Assembly: GCA_002733705.1 (NCBI GenBank)
Contig: NVWP01000027.1
Span: forward strand, 1 to 64,000
DNA length: 64,000 nt
Direction of reading: 5' to 3'
Origin: Henriciella sp.
GTDB taxonomy: Bacteria > Pseudomonadota > Alphaproteobacteria > Caulobacterales > Hyphomonadaceae
Under the pieces are notes generated by a model. The model was not told where the DNA came from. It saw only the letters and a list, made by a program, of their open reading frames with translations, and made no database searches. Positions 55,292-64,000 of the stretch are shown here, piece by piece; positions within the stretch are counted from its first letter, which is position 1; every line of letters starts with the position of its first letter. Made by a program: the position numbers and the translations under genes.

Positions 55292-56860
55292 CTACCCAAC
55301 CCGCCGGTCAGTCTCCTTCCAGTAGGGTTCCCGCAGATCCTTGCGCAGGATCTTGCCGGACGGGTTGCGCGGCAGCACTTTCACAAAGTCGATAGATTTC
55401 GGGCATTTATAGCTCGCAATCTTCTCCTTCGTGAACGCGATGATCGCATCCTTGTCCGGGGTCGCGCCTTCCTTCAGGACGATGATCGCCTTGACGGCCT
55501 CGCCCCATTTCTCGCTCGGAATGCCGATCACGGCGACGTCGGCCACATCCGGATGGCTGAACAGCGCATTCTCGACTTCGGCCGGATAGACGTTCTCGCC
55601 GCCCGACACGATCATGTCCTTGATACGGTCATGGATGTAGAGAAACCCGTCCTCGTCGAAATAGCCCGCATCGCCCGTATGAAAGAGGCCGCCGCGCAGG
55701 GCTTCCTCGGTCGCTTCCTCGCGGTTCCAGTAGCCCTTCATTACGAAGTCTGCGCCGATCACGATTTCGCCAACCTCGCCCTGGGGCACCGGATTGTCAT
55801 CCGGATCGACGACGCGGACGATGGCGGACGGATAAGGCAGGCCGCACGAGCGCAGTTTGCCCCAGCTCGGGTCATGCGCTTCCGGCGGCAGATAGGTGCC
55901 AAGACCCACCGTTTCGGTAAGGCCGTAGAGCTGTGTGAACTTCGCACCGAACAGGTCCACGGCCCGCTTCAGCAGGTCTTCTGCAATCGGCGAGGCGCCA
56001 TAGGAAATTGTCTTGAGGGAAGAGAAATCGCGGTCATCTACCCCCGGCATCTGGCTCAGCATCAGGATGACGGCCGGCACCCAGAAGGCATGATTGACCT
56101 TATGCTCTTCGACCAGTTCGAGGATTTTGGCCGGGTCGATCTCGCGCAAGACCAGCGTCATCGCACCCTGCGCGCTCGCCAGAACGCCGAGATTGCAGCC
56201 TGCGACGTGGAAGAGCGGCATGGCATTCATCACCACATCGCCCTCATCATAGGCCGCCCAGTCGAGCTGGGCCGCTTCGATAAAGAGAGCACGGTAATTC
56301 TTGTTGGTCAGCATCACGCCCTTCGGCAGGCCCGTGGTGCCGGAGGTGTAGAGCTGGATGACATCGTCATCATCCAGCGTCTCGAGACCCGGCGCCTCGC
56401 TGCTCTGGCTGGTGAGCCATTCCTCATAGGACGGCCAGTCCTTGTGGCCGCCATCAATCGCGATGATCGTCTTCAGCTCAGGACATTCCGGCGCGACCTT
56501 CTCCACCGCCTCGTAAAATTCCTTTGCAACGAACAACACCTTTGACTGGCTGTCGGACAGGATGAATTTCATTTCCGGCGGCGCGAGACGGTTATTGACC
56601 CCGGTCATGGTCGAGCGGGACTTGGCGCAGCCGAAAAGCTGTTCGTAGTAACAGCCCATATTCTTTGCGAGATAGGCGACCCGGTCGCCTGGCTTCACGT
56701 CCGCCGCCAGCAGACCGTTTGCGACGCGGTTGGCGCGTGCTTCAAGCTCGGCAAAGGTGTGCAGGGTGCCTTCGAACCAGATGGCGGGCTTGTCGGCGAG
56801 CTTCTGCGACTGGACGCGCGGAATGTCGGCAAGGTGTGGCATCGCGGCGGGATCGATCAT
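55292..56860 (-). CDS. Long-chain fatty-acid-CoA ligase-like AMP-binding enzyme
   Basis: 522 residues: YTSGTTGLPKGVMLT (about 172-186, ATP loop), a YGLTETVG A5 motif, GWGD-like TGDAGYFDEDGF and GGENVYPAEVENAL near the domain hinge, and the catalytic Lys in NPSGKILRKDLR. It should make acyl-CoA from a fatty or other carboxylic acid. Its 3' end is 12 bp from the right 34-bp repeat. Confidence 0.88.
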   Translation of the reverse strand: MIDPAAMPHLADIPRVQSQKLADKPAIWFEGTLHTFAELEARANRVANGLLAADVKPGDRVAYLAKNMGCYYEQLFGCAKSRSTMTGVNNRLAPPEMKFILSDSQSKVLFVAKEFYEAVEKVAPECPELKTIIAIDGGHKDWPSYEEWLTSQSSEAPGLETLDDDDVIQLYTSGTTGLPKGVMLTNKNYRALFIEAAQLDWAAYDEGDVVMNAMPLFHVAGCNLGVLASAQGAMTLVLREIDPAKILELVEEHKVNHAFWVPAVILMLSQMPGVDDRDFSSLKTISYGASPIAEDLLKRAVDLFGAKFTQLYGLTETVGLGTYLPPEAHDPSWGKLRSCGLPYPSAIVRVVDPDDNPVPQGEVGEIVIGADFVMKGYWNREEATEEALRGGLFHTGDAGYFDEDGFLYIHDRIKDMIVSGGENVYPAEVENALFSHPDVADVAVIGIPSEKWGEAVKAIIVLKEGATPDKDAIIAFTKEKIASYKCPKSIDFVKVLPRNPSGKILRKDLREPYWKETDRRVG

Positions 56861-56978
56861 CTTCTGGACTTCCTCTTGAGCTTTGCTGTGTTTTCTTTAC
56901 CGCTTGAAATCGCTTTGGAGGCGGCAGGCAAGCCCTCAGATGGGATAGGTGTCTGTCAAAAAGGGCAAGGAAAATAAG

Positions 56979-57929
56979 ATGGCCGGACCGCAGACAATCA
57001 TCCTTCATCATTACCCAGCGTCGCCGTTTTCGGAGAAAGTCCGGCTGGCGCTCCGGATGAAAAATTTGGGTTGGGCGTCCGTCGAAATCCCCAACATGAT
57101 GCCCAAACCGCTGCTGATGCCCCTGACCGGCGGCTATCGCAAAACCCCGGTCATGCAGATCGGCGCGGACATCTTTCTAGACAGCGCCATGATTATCCGC
57201 GCCATCGAGGAACGCTTCGAAATCCCCCAGCTTGACCTGCCGGGCCATGAGGGCCTCTCCAGCATGGTCGGCTCATGGGCGGACGGGAAATGGTTCCAGA
57301 CCAGCGTCGCGATCATCTTCGGCACGATTGGCGATCAGGTCCCCGAAGCCTTCAAGAAGGACCGGGAGCAGCTTTCCGGCCGCCCGTTCGATACTGATGC
57401 GATGAAGGCTGTCGTGCCCATGATGAAGGATCAGTGGCGCGCCCAGATGGCCTGGATCGAGGAACGTCTTGCCGGCGGACAGGGCGCGGGCGCCGGCAAC
57501 TGGCTGGTCAGCACCAAGCCGGGCCTTGTCGATGTCCACGCCTTCATGAATCCCTGGTTCATGGAAAGCGCCCTGCCGGACTTCCTTGAACAGTGCTTCA
57601 AGTCCTTCCCGCGCACCGCGGACTGGTACAAGCGGATGAAAGAGATCGAAGGACAGACGCCTGAAGAGCTTTCAGGCGAAGAGGCGCTGGAGATTGCGCT
57701 TCATGCCGCGCCGCGCCTCAAGGCCGCCGCCACCAGGGGCGAGCTGCAGGAGTTCGAGCCCGGCGAACACGTCGCCGTCGCCCCGGACGATTATGGCCGT
57801 GACTGGGTCGAGGGTGAGATCGTTATCGCGGCCCCGGACCGCATCGTCATCCACCGGCATGACGACAAGGCCGAAACACTGAACCTGCACTTCCCGCGCA
57901 CCGGCTTCATGGTCCGGCGTCTGGGCTAG
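56979..57929 (+). CDS. Glutathione S-transferase family protein with extra C-terminal domain
   Basis: 316 residues. The thioredoxin-like part begins PQTIILHHYPASPFSEKVRLAL, with Ser near the expected active-site place. A helical domain follows (about 90-225). About 65 residues beyond GST length form a beta-rich tail (EFEPGEHVAVAPDDYGRDWV) that may be a separate small domain. The start at 56979 follows AAGG; a start at 56949 is possible. Substrate unknown. Confidence 0.8.
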   Translation: MAGPQTIILHHYPASPFSEKVRLALRMKNLGWASVEIPNMMPKPLLMPLTGGYRKTPVMQIGADIFLDSAMIIRAIEERFEIPQLDLPGHEGLSSMVGSWADGKWFQTSVAIIFGTIGDQVPEAFKKDREQLSGRPFDTDAMKAVVPMMKDQWRAQMAWIEERLAGGQGAGAGNWLVSTKPGLVDVHAFMNPWFMESALPDFLEQCFKSFPRTADWYKRMKEIEGQTPEELSGEEALEIALHAAPRLKAAATRGELQEFEPGEHVAVAPDDYGRDWVEGEIVIAAPDRIVIHRHDDKAETLNLHFPRTGFMVRRLG

Positions 57930-57935
57930 GCTGTC

Positions 57936-58889
57936 TCAGGCGTTTTCGGTCGTCATCGCGACGAAGACATCTTCCAGCTTGGGCTGGTCGGTTGAGAGAT
58001 CGGCGACCCCGACCCCGGCCTCGCGCACCTGTTCCAGCAACCTGCCAATACCCGTCTCGCTATTGCGGTAGGCGATTTCCAGCTCGCCGGTCTTCAGCAG
58101 CTTGATGTCGAGGTGCTTCAGACCTTCCGGCACCGCAGACAAGGGCTCGCGCGGCTGTATTTTCAGAAGCCGCTGGTCCATGCGCGAGAGAAGCTTCGGC
58201 GTCGGTTCGCAGGCGATGATCTCGCCATGATTGACGATGGCGATCTCGTCGCAAAGCTCTTCGGCCTCTTCCAGATAGTGCGTCGTCAGGATGATCGTCG
58301 TACCTTCCTCGTGCAGGCGGCGCACATATTGCCAGAGCGAGCGGCGCAGCTCGACATCGACGCCGGCCGTCGGCTCATCGAGGATCAGCACCGGCGGCTG
58401 GTGGACCAGCGCCTTGGCGATCATCAGGCGCCGTTTCATGCCGCCCGAGAGCTGGCGCACATAGGCGTCGCGCTTGTCCTCAAGGCCGACCGCTTCAAGG
58501 ATTTCCCCCGTCCGGCGCTGGTTTTTCGGCACGCCATAGAAACCCGCCTGCAGCTCCAGCGCCTCTTCGGGCGTGAAGAAGGGGTCCATGGTGATTTCCT
58601 GGTTCACCACGCCGATCGCCGCGCGGCTCGCACGCGGATGCTGGTCGATATCCATGTCCCAGATCGCCGCCTTGCCGGACGTCTTGGTGACGAGACCGGC
58701 CAGGATATTGATGAAGGTGGACTTGCCCGCCCCGTTCGGGCCGAGCAGGCCGAAAATGCTCCCACGCGGGATTTTCAGGCTGATCGATTTCAGCGCGCGT
58801 TTTTCCGGCATCTTGCCGGACGCCGCATAGACTTTTTCAAGGTTCTCGACCTCGATCGCATAGTCAGGCGCTTTGTCTGGTGCCGGCAT
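57936..58889 (-). CDS. ABC-2 type ABC transporter ATP-binding protein, YadG-like
   Basis: 317 residues with Walker A GPNGAGKST, signature LSGGMKRRL, Walker B LILDEPTAGVD and the TTHYLEEAEELCDE H-loop. The C-terminal 80 residues resemble the extra domain of NatA/DrrA-type ATPases. The strongest pattern match is to YadG. No permease (YadH/ABC-2 type) lies in the adjacent genes, so the partner must be elsewhere. Confidence 0.88.
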   Translation of the reverse strand: MPAPDKAPDYAIEVENLEKVYAASGKMPEKRALKSISLKIPRGSIFGLLGPNGAGKSTFINILAGLVTKTSGKAAIWDMDIDQHPRASRAAIGVVNQEITMDPFFTPEEALELQAGFYGVPKNQRRTGEILEAVGLEDKRDAYVRQLSGGMKRRLMIAKALVHQPPVLILDEPTAGVDVELRRSLWQYVRRLHEEGTTIILTTHYLEEAEELCDEIAIVNHGEIIACEPTPKLLSRMDQRLLKIQPREPLSAVPEGLKHLDIKLLKTGELEIAYRNSETGIGRLLEQVREAGVGVADLSTDQPKLEDVFVAMTTENA

Positions 58890-58918
58890 CTGCCCTCCGT
58901 CGCATCACTCAGAAGGGG

Positions 58919-59578
58919 TCATATAGGATTGTTATCGCCAACCTCTACCACCAGATCCTGTTTTTGTCGGTCCTGGGCCCGTTTAAAGGCCGGGCGCGCC
59001 TTCAGCCGGTTGAGATATTCCTTGCAGGTCGGCGTCAGGCAGGGCTCCAGCGGCGGCAGCACGCTTGCCAGCAACAGGCCATAGCCAATGGCGATATCGG
59101 CCATGGTGAAGCGGTCCGCGGCCATCCACATCGCATGCTCCAGCTTCCGGTCGACCACGCGCAGCCGGCCTGAAAACCACATCCGGTAATCGTCGGCGAC
59201 CTGCGGCTGGCGGCGCGGCTTCTTCTCCAGCATCTCATAGCGAAGCACCAGCGTCTGTGGAAAGGTTAGCGTCGCGTCGGAGAAATACATCCAGTTGAGA
59301 TACTCGCCATAGGCCGCCTCGTCGGGGCGGACAGCCAGCTCTGTCGGCCCCTGCGTCTCGGCGAGATAGTGACAGATGCCCGTCGACTCGCTCATCTTCG
59401 CCTTGCCGTCATCGAAGAAGGGGATCGTGCCCAGCGGGTTGATCTCCAGATACGGCTTGTAGTGCACGCGCGGCGGGAAGGGCAGGACGACAAGGTCATA
59501 TTCCATGCCCAGTTCCTCCATCGCCCAGAGCGGCCGGAAAGAGCGTGCATTGCGGCAGTGATAGAGCGTCGGTTTCAT
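58919..59578 (-). CDS. Glutathione S-transferase family protein
   Basis: 219 residues. The N-terminal MKPTLYHCRNARSFRPLWAM is the GST beginning with Cys/Asn/Ser candidates, then NPLGTIPFFDDGKAKMSEST for glutathione binding. The helical domain has FTMADIAIGYGLLLA. It is distinct from the GSTs at 2025 and 56979. Substrate unknown. Confidence 0.85.
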   Translation of the reverse strand: MKPTLYHCRNARSFRPLWAMEELGMEYDLVVLPFPPRVHYKPYLEINPLGTIPFFDDGKAKMSESTGICHYLAETQGPTELAVRPDEAAYGEYLNWMYFSDATLTFPQTLVLRYEMLEKKPRRQPQVADDYRMWFSGRLRVVDRKLEHAMWMAADRFTMADIAIGYGLLLASVLPPLEPCLTPTCKEYLNRLKARPAFKRAQDRQKQDLVVEVGDNNPI

Positions 59579-59696
59579 CGATAGGCCTTCCCGTCAGTAT
59601 ATGCGGTGTCTCGTCCAATTGACGCCGCCATTCGTGACGGACTACCTATGCGTCACACCGCCTGACGGGCAATGCTGACATTGGGGAAGCTCTAAC

Positions 59697-59891
59697 ATGG
59701 CCACTCAGAATCTGCCGGACGCACCGGAGACGATCGTCACCGAAGAGCACCGTGTCGCCTGCGATGGCGGCAATGGCCCGCTGGGGCATCCCATCGTCTG
59801 GTACGAGATGGGCGACGATGACATGGTCGAGTGCGGCTATTGCGACCGCCGCTTCATCCTCAAGGGCGGCAAGTACGACACCGGCCAGTAG
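59697..59891 (+). CDS. Zinc-finger CHCC domain protein (NDUFS6-like)
   Basis: 64 residues. C22, H31, C46 and C49 (ACDGGNGPLGHP and ECGYCDRRF) form the CHCC zinc site. It is related to the 13-kDa accessory subunit of mitochondrial complex I; in bacteria with a complex I it may support assembly or stability. No nuo gene is in the window. Convergent with the WecG-like gene. Confidence 0.88.
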   Translation: MATQNLPDAPETIVTEEHRVACDGGNGPLGHPIVWYEMGDDDMVECGYCDRRFILKGGKYDTGQ

Positions 59892-59910
59892 GCGAAAGCC
59901 GCCCCCCCCT

Positions 59911-60723
59911 TCAGCCTGACCGGCTTCCATTCTTCCGGCGTTTGCGGTCCTTGAGCCAGATGCCGACAATCGTCGGCCCGTCGATCAGATAGCGTTTGGA
60001 AAGACGCTGCGGCTCGCTGGTCAGCCGGTGAAGCCATTCCAGGCCGAAGCGGCGCATCCAGCTCGGCGCGCGTTTGGTCCGCCCTGTCAGGAAGTCGATG
60101 CTCGCCCCGCAGCAGAGCCCCACGCCCTGCACGGTGCCGAGCGCCTTGGCCGCCTCTGCCACCATTTCCTGCTGGGGTGAGCCGACACAGAGAAAGTGAA
60201 ACCGCGCCGGGTTGCGCGCCATGAAGTCGGCCGCCGCCTTCACCGCGTCGGGCTTGTGGCGAAGGCCCATTGGCGGATCGTGCCAGCGCACGTCAGACAG
60301 GCCGAACCGGGCCTTCAGGGCCGTGATCTCGCTTGCCGTACAGCCAATCACAACGACCGGCTCTTCAGGGTCGACATGGCGTTCGAAAAGATTGTGCACG
60401 ATGTCGGCGCCCGGCGAGGCGGGAAGATCGATGCCTTCAAGTCTCGCCAGCAGCTCCAGGATCCGGCTGTCATTGAGGACAAGATCTGCGCTTTCATAGA
60501 GCGAGCGCAGATCCGTCTCGCGCTGGAGGCGCACCATATGGTCGACATTGGGTGTGACCACATACCAGTATTTTTCAGACCCCAGCGCGCGCGACGCAAT
60601 CAGGCGTGCCGCATCGCGCGGTTTGCGCGGCTCAAAGGTCAGGCCCAGAAACTCGACCGGTTCAGGCACATTGGCAGGCGTGGCCGCGCCCTTCACGGGC
60701 GGTTTGGCAGTGGAACCCTGCAT
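59911..60723 (-). CDS. WecG/TagA/CpsF-family glycosyltransferase
   Basis: 270 residues. The family block is YWYVVTPNVDHMVRLQRETD (positions near 50-70), then VLNDSRILELLA, LPASPGADIVHNL and the FLCVGSPQQEMVAEA strand. Such enzymes move a sugar to a lipid-linked acceptor in teichoic acid, ECA or exopolysaccharide synthesis. ATG 60723 has AAGGAG seven bases upstream; the longer frame to 60831 enters pspF. No other EPS gene lies near, apart from the cluster at 33-37 kb. Confidence 0.85.
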   Translation of the reverse strand: MQGSTAKPPVKGAATPANVPEPVEFLGLTFEPRKPRDAARLIASRALGSEKYWYVVTPNVDHMVRLQRETDLRSLYESADLVLNDSRILELLARLEGIDLPASPGADIVHNLFERHVDPEEPVVVIGCTASEITALKARFGLSDVRWHDPPMGLRHKPDAVKAAADFMARNPARFHFLCVGSPQQEMVAEAAKALGTVQGVGLCCGASIDFLTGRTKRAPSWMRRFGLEWLHRLTSEPQRLSKRYLIDGPTIVGIWLKDRKRRKNGSRSG

Positions 60724-60781
60724 AGTGTCTCCTTGGCGGGGCAGAGCTGTCGGTTCAGCTCGGGATGAATTTTCGGGTTTA

Positions 60782-61837
<1,056 letters not shown>

Positions 61838-61844
61838 GTGGTTA

Positions 61845-61910
61845 AATTAGCTAAATAGTTGGCTTAAGCAACTAATAAAATTGGCTAAATAGACGAATTT
61901 ATTATCGTCT
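61845..61910. promoter_or_regulatory. AT-rich repeats, putative PspF enhancer
   Basis: Related words repeat here: TTAGCTAAATAG (61847-61858), TTGGCTTAAGCAA (61859-61871), TTGGCTAAATAG (61881-61892) and the inverted repeat AGACGA-8 bp-TCGTCT (61891-61910). They lie 60-130 bp upstream of the sigma-54 promoter and just before the pspF start, the usual place for PspF upstream sites that also autoregulate pspF. Confidence 0.55.
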
Positions 61911-61971
61911 AAAATCGCAAATGATAAAATAAATCAATTATAATCAGTGCATTAGATGGTTAGCGGAAAAC

Positions 61972-61987
61972 TGGCACGGTCCTTGTA
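61972..61987 (+). promoter_or_regulatory. Sigma-54 promoter of the psp operon
   Basis: TGGCACGGTCCTTGTA: the -24 GG (61973-61974) and the -12 position G (61985) have the required 10-bp spacing. The -12 reads TTGT and not TTGC, which to my memory also holds for E. coli pspA. It is about 55 bp before the 46-residue peptide gene. Confidence 0.85.
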
Positions 61988-62040
61988 ATGAGTATGCCAA
62001 GTCAGGCGACGGGCGTCGCTTAAACGAAAGGACCAGAAGA

Positions 62041-62181
62041 ATGACCGACCGCTCCTATGAGACCCGCTACCGCCAGAGCCGTGAAGAAGGCGGCAATTTC
62101 GGTCGCTGGCTCGCGAGCCGTCCAGCCGAGTGCTGGATGTTCTTCGCCGCAGGCGTCTTCCTCGGCGGCCTGTTCTTCTAG
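62041..62181 (+). CDS. 46-residue membrane peptide, first gene of the psp operon
   Basis: The open frame starts at ATG 62041 with AAAGGA nine bases upstream, directly downstream of the sigma-54 promoter. The first 30 residues are charged (TDRSYETRYRQSREEGG), and residues 31-46 (CWMFFAAGVFLGGLFF) are a hydrophobic end long enough for a short membrane helix. The codon choice matches its neighbours. It is not PspA, B, C, D, E or G. No family is recognised; it may be a small inner-membrane partner of the Psp response. Confidence 0.7.
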   Translation: MTDRSYETRYRQSREEGGNFGRWLASRPAECWMFFAAGVFLGGLFF

Positions 62182-62249
62182 CGCCCCGTAAAGAGAAACA
62201 AACAGCCTCCTCCCAGGCGACACACCGAGATTTGAAAAGGATAAAAATC

Positions 62250-62936
62250 ATGGGACTTTTTTCCCGCCTCGGCGACATCATCAACTCCAACATCAATGCG
62301 ATGCTGGACAGTGCCGAAAACCCAGAAAAGATCGCGCGTCTCATCATCCAGGAAATGGAAGACACGCTGGTTGAGGTTCGCACCGCAGCCGCTCGTGCCA
62401 TGGCCGACAAGAAGGAAATGGAACGCGAGATCGCCTATTATTCCAACGTCCGCGACGATTGGGAAAAGAAAGCCGGCGTCGCTATCGACAAGGGCCGCGA
62501 GGACCTTGCCCGCGGTGCGCTGACCGCCAAGCAGAAAGCCGCCGGTGAAATCGAGCGCCGCCAGCATGCCATGCAGGCCGCTGAAGAAGCCTTCGAGAAG
62601 CATCAGAGCGATCTCGGCAAGCTTCAGGCAAAGCTCGACGAAGCCAAGGCCAAGCACCGTGCGCTCATGATGCGCCGGGAAGCCGCAGAGCAACGCATCC
62701 GCATGCGCTCGCAGACCTATGATGGCCGCGTCGACGATGCCCTGGCCCGCTATGCCAGCGTTGAGCGCAAGGTCGATGAGATGGAGGCCTATGCCGACAC
62801 CATCCAGGGCCGTGAGCCGAGCCTCGAAGACGAATTCGCCGCGCTTGAGCGTGACGAGGCCGTCGAGAAGGAGCTTGAAGCCCTGAAGAAGTCGCGCGGC
62901 CAGTCTTCCACGCAATCCACGCAAGGCGAGGGCTGA
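62250..62936 (+). CDS. pspA: Phage shock protein A (PspA/IM30 family)
   Basis: PspA binds and supports stressed inner membrane and inhibits PspF. The 228-residue protein starts MGLFSRLGDIINSNINAMLD, the amphipathic first helix, and is otherwise a long helical coiled coil (about 25-215), as in ESCRT-III-like proteins. ATG 62250 is used, with AAAAGG upstream; the frame extends further but reads through the small gene's end. It lies third in the locus, after pspF and the 46-residue peptide. Confidence 0.95.
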   Translation: MGLFSRLGDIINSNINAMLDSAENPEKIARLIIQEMEDTLVEVRTAAARAMADKKEMEREIAYYSNVRDDWEKKAGVAIDKGREDLARGALTAKQKAAGEIERRQHAMQAAEEAFEKHQSDLGKLQAKLDEAKAKHRALMMRREAAEQRIRMRSQTYDGRVDDALARYASVERKVDEMEAYADTIQGREPSLEDEFAALERDEAVEKELEALKKSRGQSSTQSTQGEG

Positions 62937-62939
62937 TCC

Positions 62940-63044
62940 ATGCTGACATCCCTCATCACCCTCGCCATTATCCTTGCCATCATCATCGTGCCCGGCATGG
63001 CCATCCAGTACATGGATGAACGTGCCGACGCCCAGAAAGGATAG
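62940..63044 (+). CDS. 34-residue membrane peptide, shrunken PspB-like
   Basis: The frame is ATG 62940 to TAG 63044, three bases after pspA and two before pspB. Residues 1-24 are a membrane helix (MLTSLITLAIILAIIIVPGM) and a short charged tail follows. VPGMAIQY resembles FPGMVFHY in the adjacent PspB at the same distance from the helix, so it may be a truncated duplicate of the PspB N-terminus that lost the coiled-coil. Tight packing on both sides argues that it is translated. Confidence 0.6.
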   Translation: MLTSLITLAIILAIIIVPGMAIQYMDERADAQKG

Positions 63045-63046
63045 TC

Positions 63047-63304
63047 ATGGATCCCGAATTCCTGATCCCGCTCGTCGCGATCGTCTCTCTCTTCATCGTC
63101 TTCCCGGGCATGGTGTTTCACTACATCACGCTCTGGCGGAAGCAGAAGACACTCGAGCCAGACGATGAGCGCATGCTCGAAGATCTCTGGCGCTCTGCCA
63201 AACGGATGGAGCGCCGCATCGAGACCCTCGAAAAGCTCGTAGACTCTCACCCGGACGATGCCGCGCCGGCGCCCCGCCAGCCGCGCACCTCCTTCGACCA
63301 ATAG
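63047..63304 (+). CDS. pspB: Phage shock protein B
   Basis: 85 residues. One membrane helix (about 5-27, LIPLVAIVSLFIVFPGMVFHY) is followed by a charged leucine-zipper-like helix (KTLEPDDERMLEDLWRSAKR, about 34-65). PspB works with PspC to relieve PspA inhibition of PspF under membrane stress. AAAGGA upstream overlaps the preceding gene's end. Confidence 0.88.
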   Translation: MDPEFLIPLVAIVSLFIVFPGMVFHYITLWRKQKTLEPDDERMLEDLWRSAKRMERRIETLEKLVDSHPDDAAPAPRQPRTSFDQ

Positions 63305-63316
63305 GACACACCTGAA

Positions 63317-63775
63317 ATGACCCACTCCGACCACAGACATTCACGCACTCATGAGCGCCGCGAGCGCTATGAGGACGAGATGTTCCGTTCGCCTAACCCC
63401 AAGCGGCTTCGCCGTTCCCGGAACGAGCGCGTTCTGGCCGGCGTCTGCGGCGGTATCGGTGAAAGATATGGCTGGGACCCGCTTGTGGTCCGGCTGCTTG
63501 CCGTGGCGGCCTTCTTCTTTCTGGCCGGCCCGCTCGTTCTGCTAGGCTACATTCTCATGTGGATGATCGTGCCGAAGGCGCAGAAATCCTATGCCCACCT
63601 CGCCCCGGAAGAAGAAGCCTTCTGGCGCGGTGTCGCGGACCGCCCGAAGACGACCTATTCCGGCCTCAAATACACCTTCATGGACCTGGAAGACCGTCTC
63701 CAGAACCTTGAAGCCAGTGTCACCTCGGATGAATGGCGCCTGCGCCGTGAATTCCGCAACCTCGAAAAGAACTGA
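63317..63775 (+). CDS. pspC: Phage shock protein C (PspC domain protein)
   Basis: 152 residues. The PspC domain (about 28-92) has RNERVLAGVCGGIGERYGWDPL and then a membrane hairpin with ILMWMIVPK. The N-terminal 27 residues are His/Arg/Glu-rich, and the C-terminal part (about 95-152) is helical, ending in a coiled-coil-like LEDRLQNLEASVTSDEWRLR. It lies 12 bp after pspB. Confidence 0.9.
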   Translation: MTHSDHRHSRTHERRERYEDEMFRSPNPKRLRRSRNERVLAGVCGGIGERYGWDPLVVRLLAVAAFFFLAGPLVLLGYILMWMIVPKAQKSYAHLAPEEEAFWRGVADRPKTTYSGLKYTFMDLEDRLQNLEASVTSDEWRLRREFRNLEKN

Positions 63776-63864
63776 AGATGTCGGCTCAACTCCTTTCCCT
63801 GCCTCTCCGGCACCAATGGATCGAGCCGGCCTCTCAACCCAACACAGCCAAGGGGGCTAACAAG

Positions 63865-64000
63865 ATGATCCGTAATTTTCAGACCAGCGGCTGGGTGGCA
63901 CTGGCCTGCGCCACACTCCTTCTGGCGGCTGCCGCTGCCGCAAGCGTTGCAGGCGGGCTTCACATTGAAGCGGGCGGCGTCCAGCTTTCGCTCGAAGCGT
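63865..64000 (+). CDS. Membrane-associated protein downstream of pspC, cut by window edge
   Basis: Forty-five codons are visible from ATG 63865 (AGGGGG upstream). The N-terminus has one hydrophobic segment (about 10-31, WVALACATLLLAAAAAASVA) and then HIEAGGVQLSLEA, as if exported. It follows pspC by 89 bp, in which I see nothing else, and is probably in the psp operon. The family cannot be judged from this part. Confidence 0.6.
   Translation, partial: MIRNFQTSGWVALACATLLLAAAAAASVAGGLHIEAGGVQLSLEA

Overview
The window is a GC-rich, densely packed stretch of an alphaproteobacterial chromosome. The gene families point to the Caulobacterales/Hyphomonadales side of the class, but no single gene fixes the genus. 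Pointers are a class II type aroA next to a FYDLN-acid protein and tRNA-Ala, a DUF1150 protein, a CHCC zinc-finger protein related to complex I, an alphaproteobacterial Fur, and the gene order nfuA-tsaB-rimI-fur-miaB-phoH-ybeY-corC-lnt-XRE-metK-trmB-rimP-nusA-ylxR-infB-rbfA-truB-rpsO-pnp. I see no prophage, integrase, IS transposase, CRISPR array or rRNA.

Layout. Positions 1-10.4 kb: aroA (cut at the left edge), FYDLN-acid protein, tRNA-Ala(GGC), a glutathione transferase (GST), a flavin reductase-like protein, DUF1150, a hydroxyacid dehydrogenase, an SH3 protein, fabA and fabI with no fabB between them, an AT-richer NYN-domain gene, a YjhX-family gene and two SDR-type oxidoreductases. 10.4-13.6 kb: a quinone reductase preceded by three palindromes, then uridine kinase flanked by two secreted CAP-domain proteins. 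13.7-47.5 kb: one long, almost entirely minus-strand backbone for transcription, translation, tRNA modification, rRNA processing and envelope maintenance. It is interrupted by inserted genes: a spermidine synthase-like gene, an ene-reductase and a lipoprotein (16.4-18.8 kb); mntP, a BON-MscS channel and an AraC regulator (19.9-22.9 kb); a LysE exporter, a cold-shock protein and a TonB-C protein (30.0-32.4 kb); and a four-gene glycan/lipid-carrier cluster between metK and trmB (33.2-37.5 kb).

47.6-60.8 kb is accessory and metabolic: a DUF2333-like membrane protein, a tiny lipoprotein overlapping a 40-residue membrane peptide, a hormone-sensitive-lipase-type hydrolase, two acyl-CoA synthetases, an aminotransferase/sulfotransferase-like pair, two GSTs, a YadG-like ABC ATPase, a CHCC zinc-finger protein and a WecG/TagA-type glycosyltransferase. 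Between the aminotransferase and an acyl-CoA synthetase lies a single-domain GIY-YIG nuclease gene bracketed by a perfect 34-bp inverted repeat. One repeat copy supplies the stop codon of the gene. This compact unit is the most element-like structure in the window.

60.8-64.0 kb is a phage-shock (psp) locus. Minus-strand pspF faces a sigma-54 promoter that should drive a 46-residue membrane peptide, pspA, a 34-residue membrane peptide that resembles a shrunken PspB, pspB, pspC and a further membrane protein cut by the right edge. Neither small peptide belongs to the usual pspABC set.
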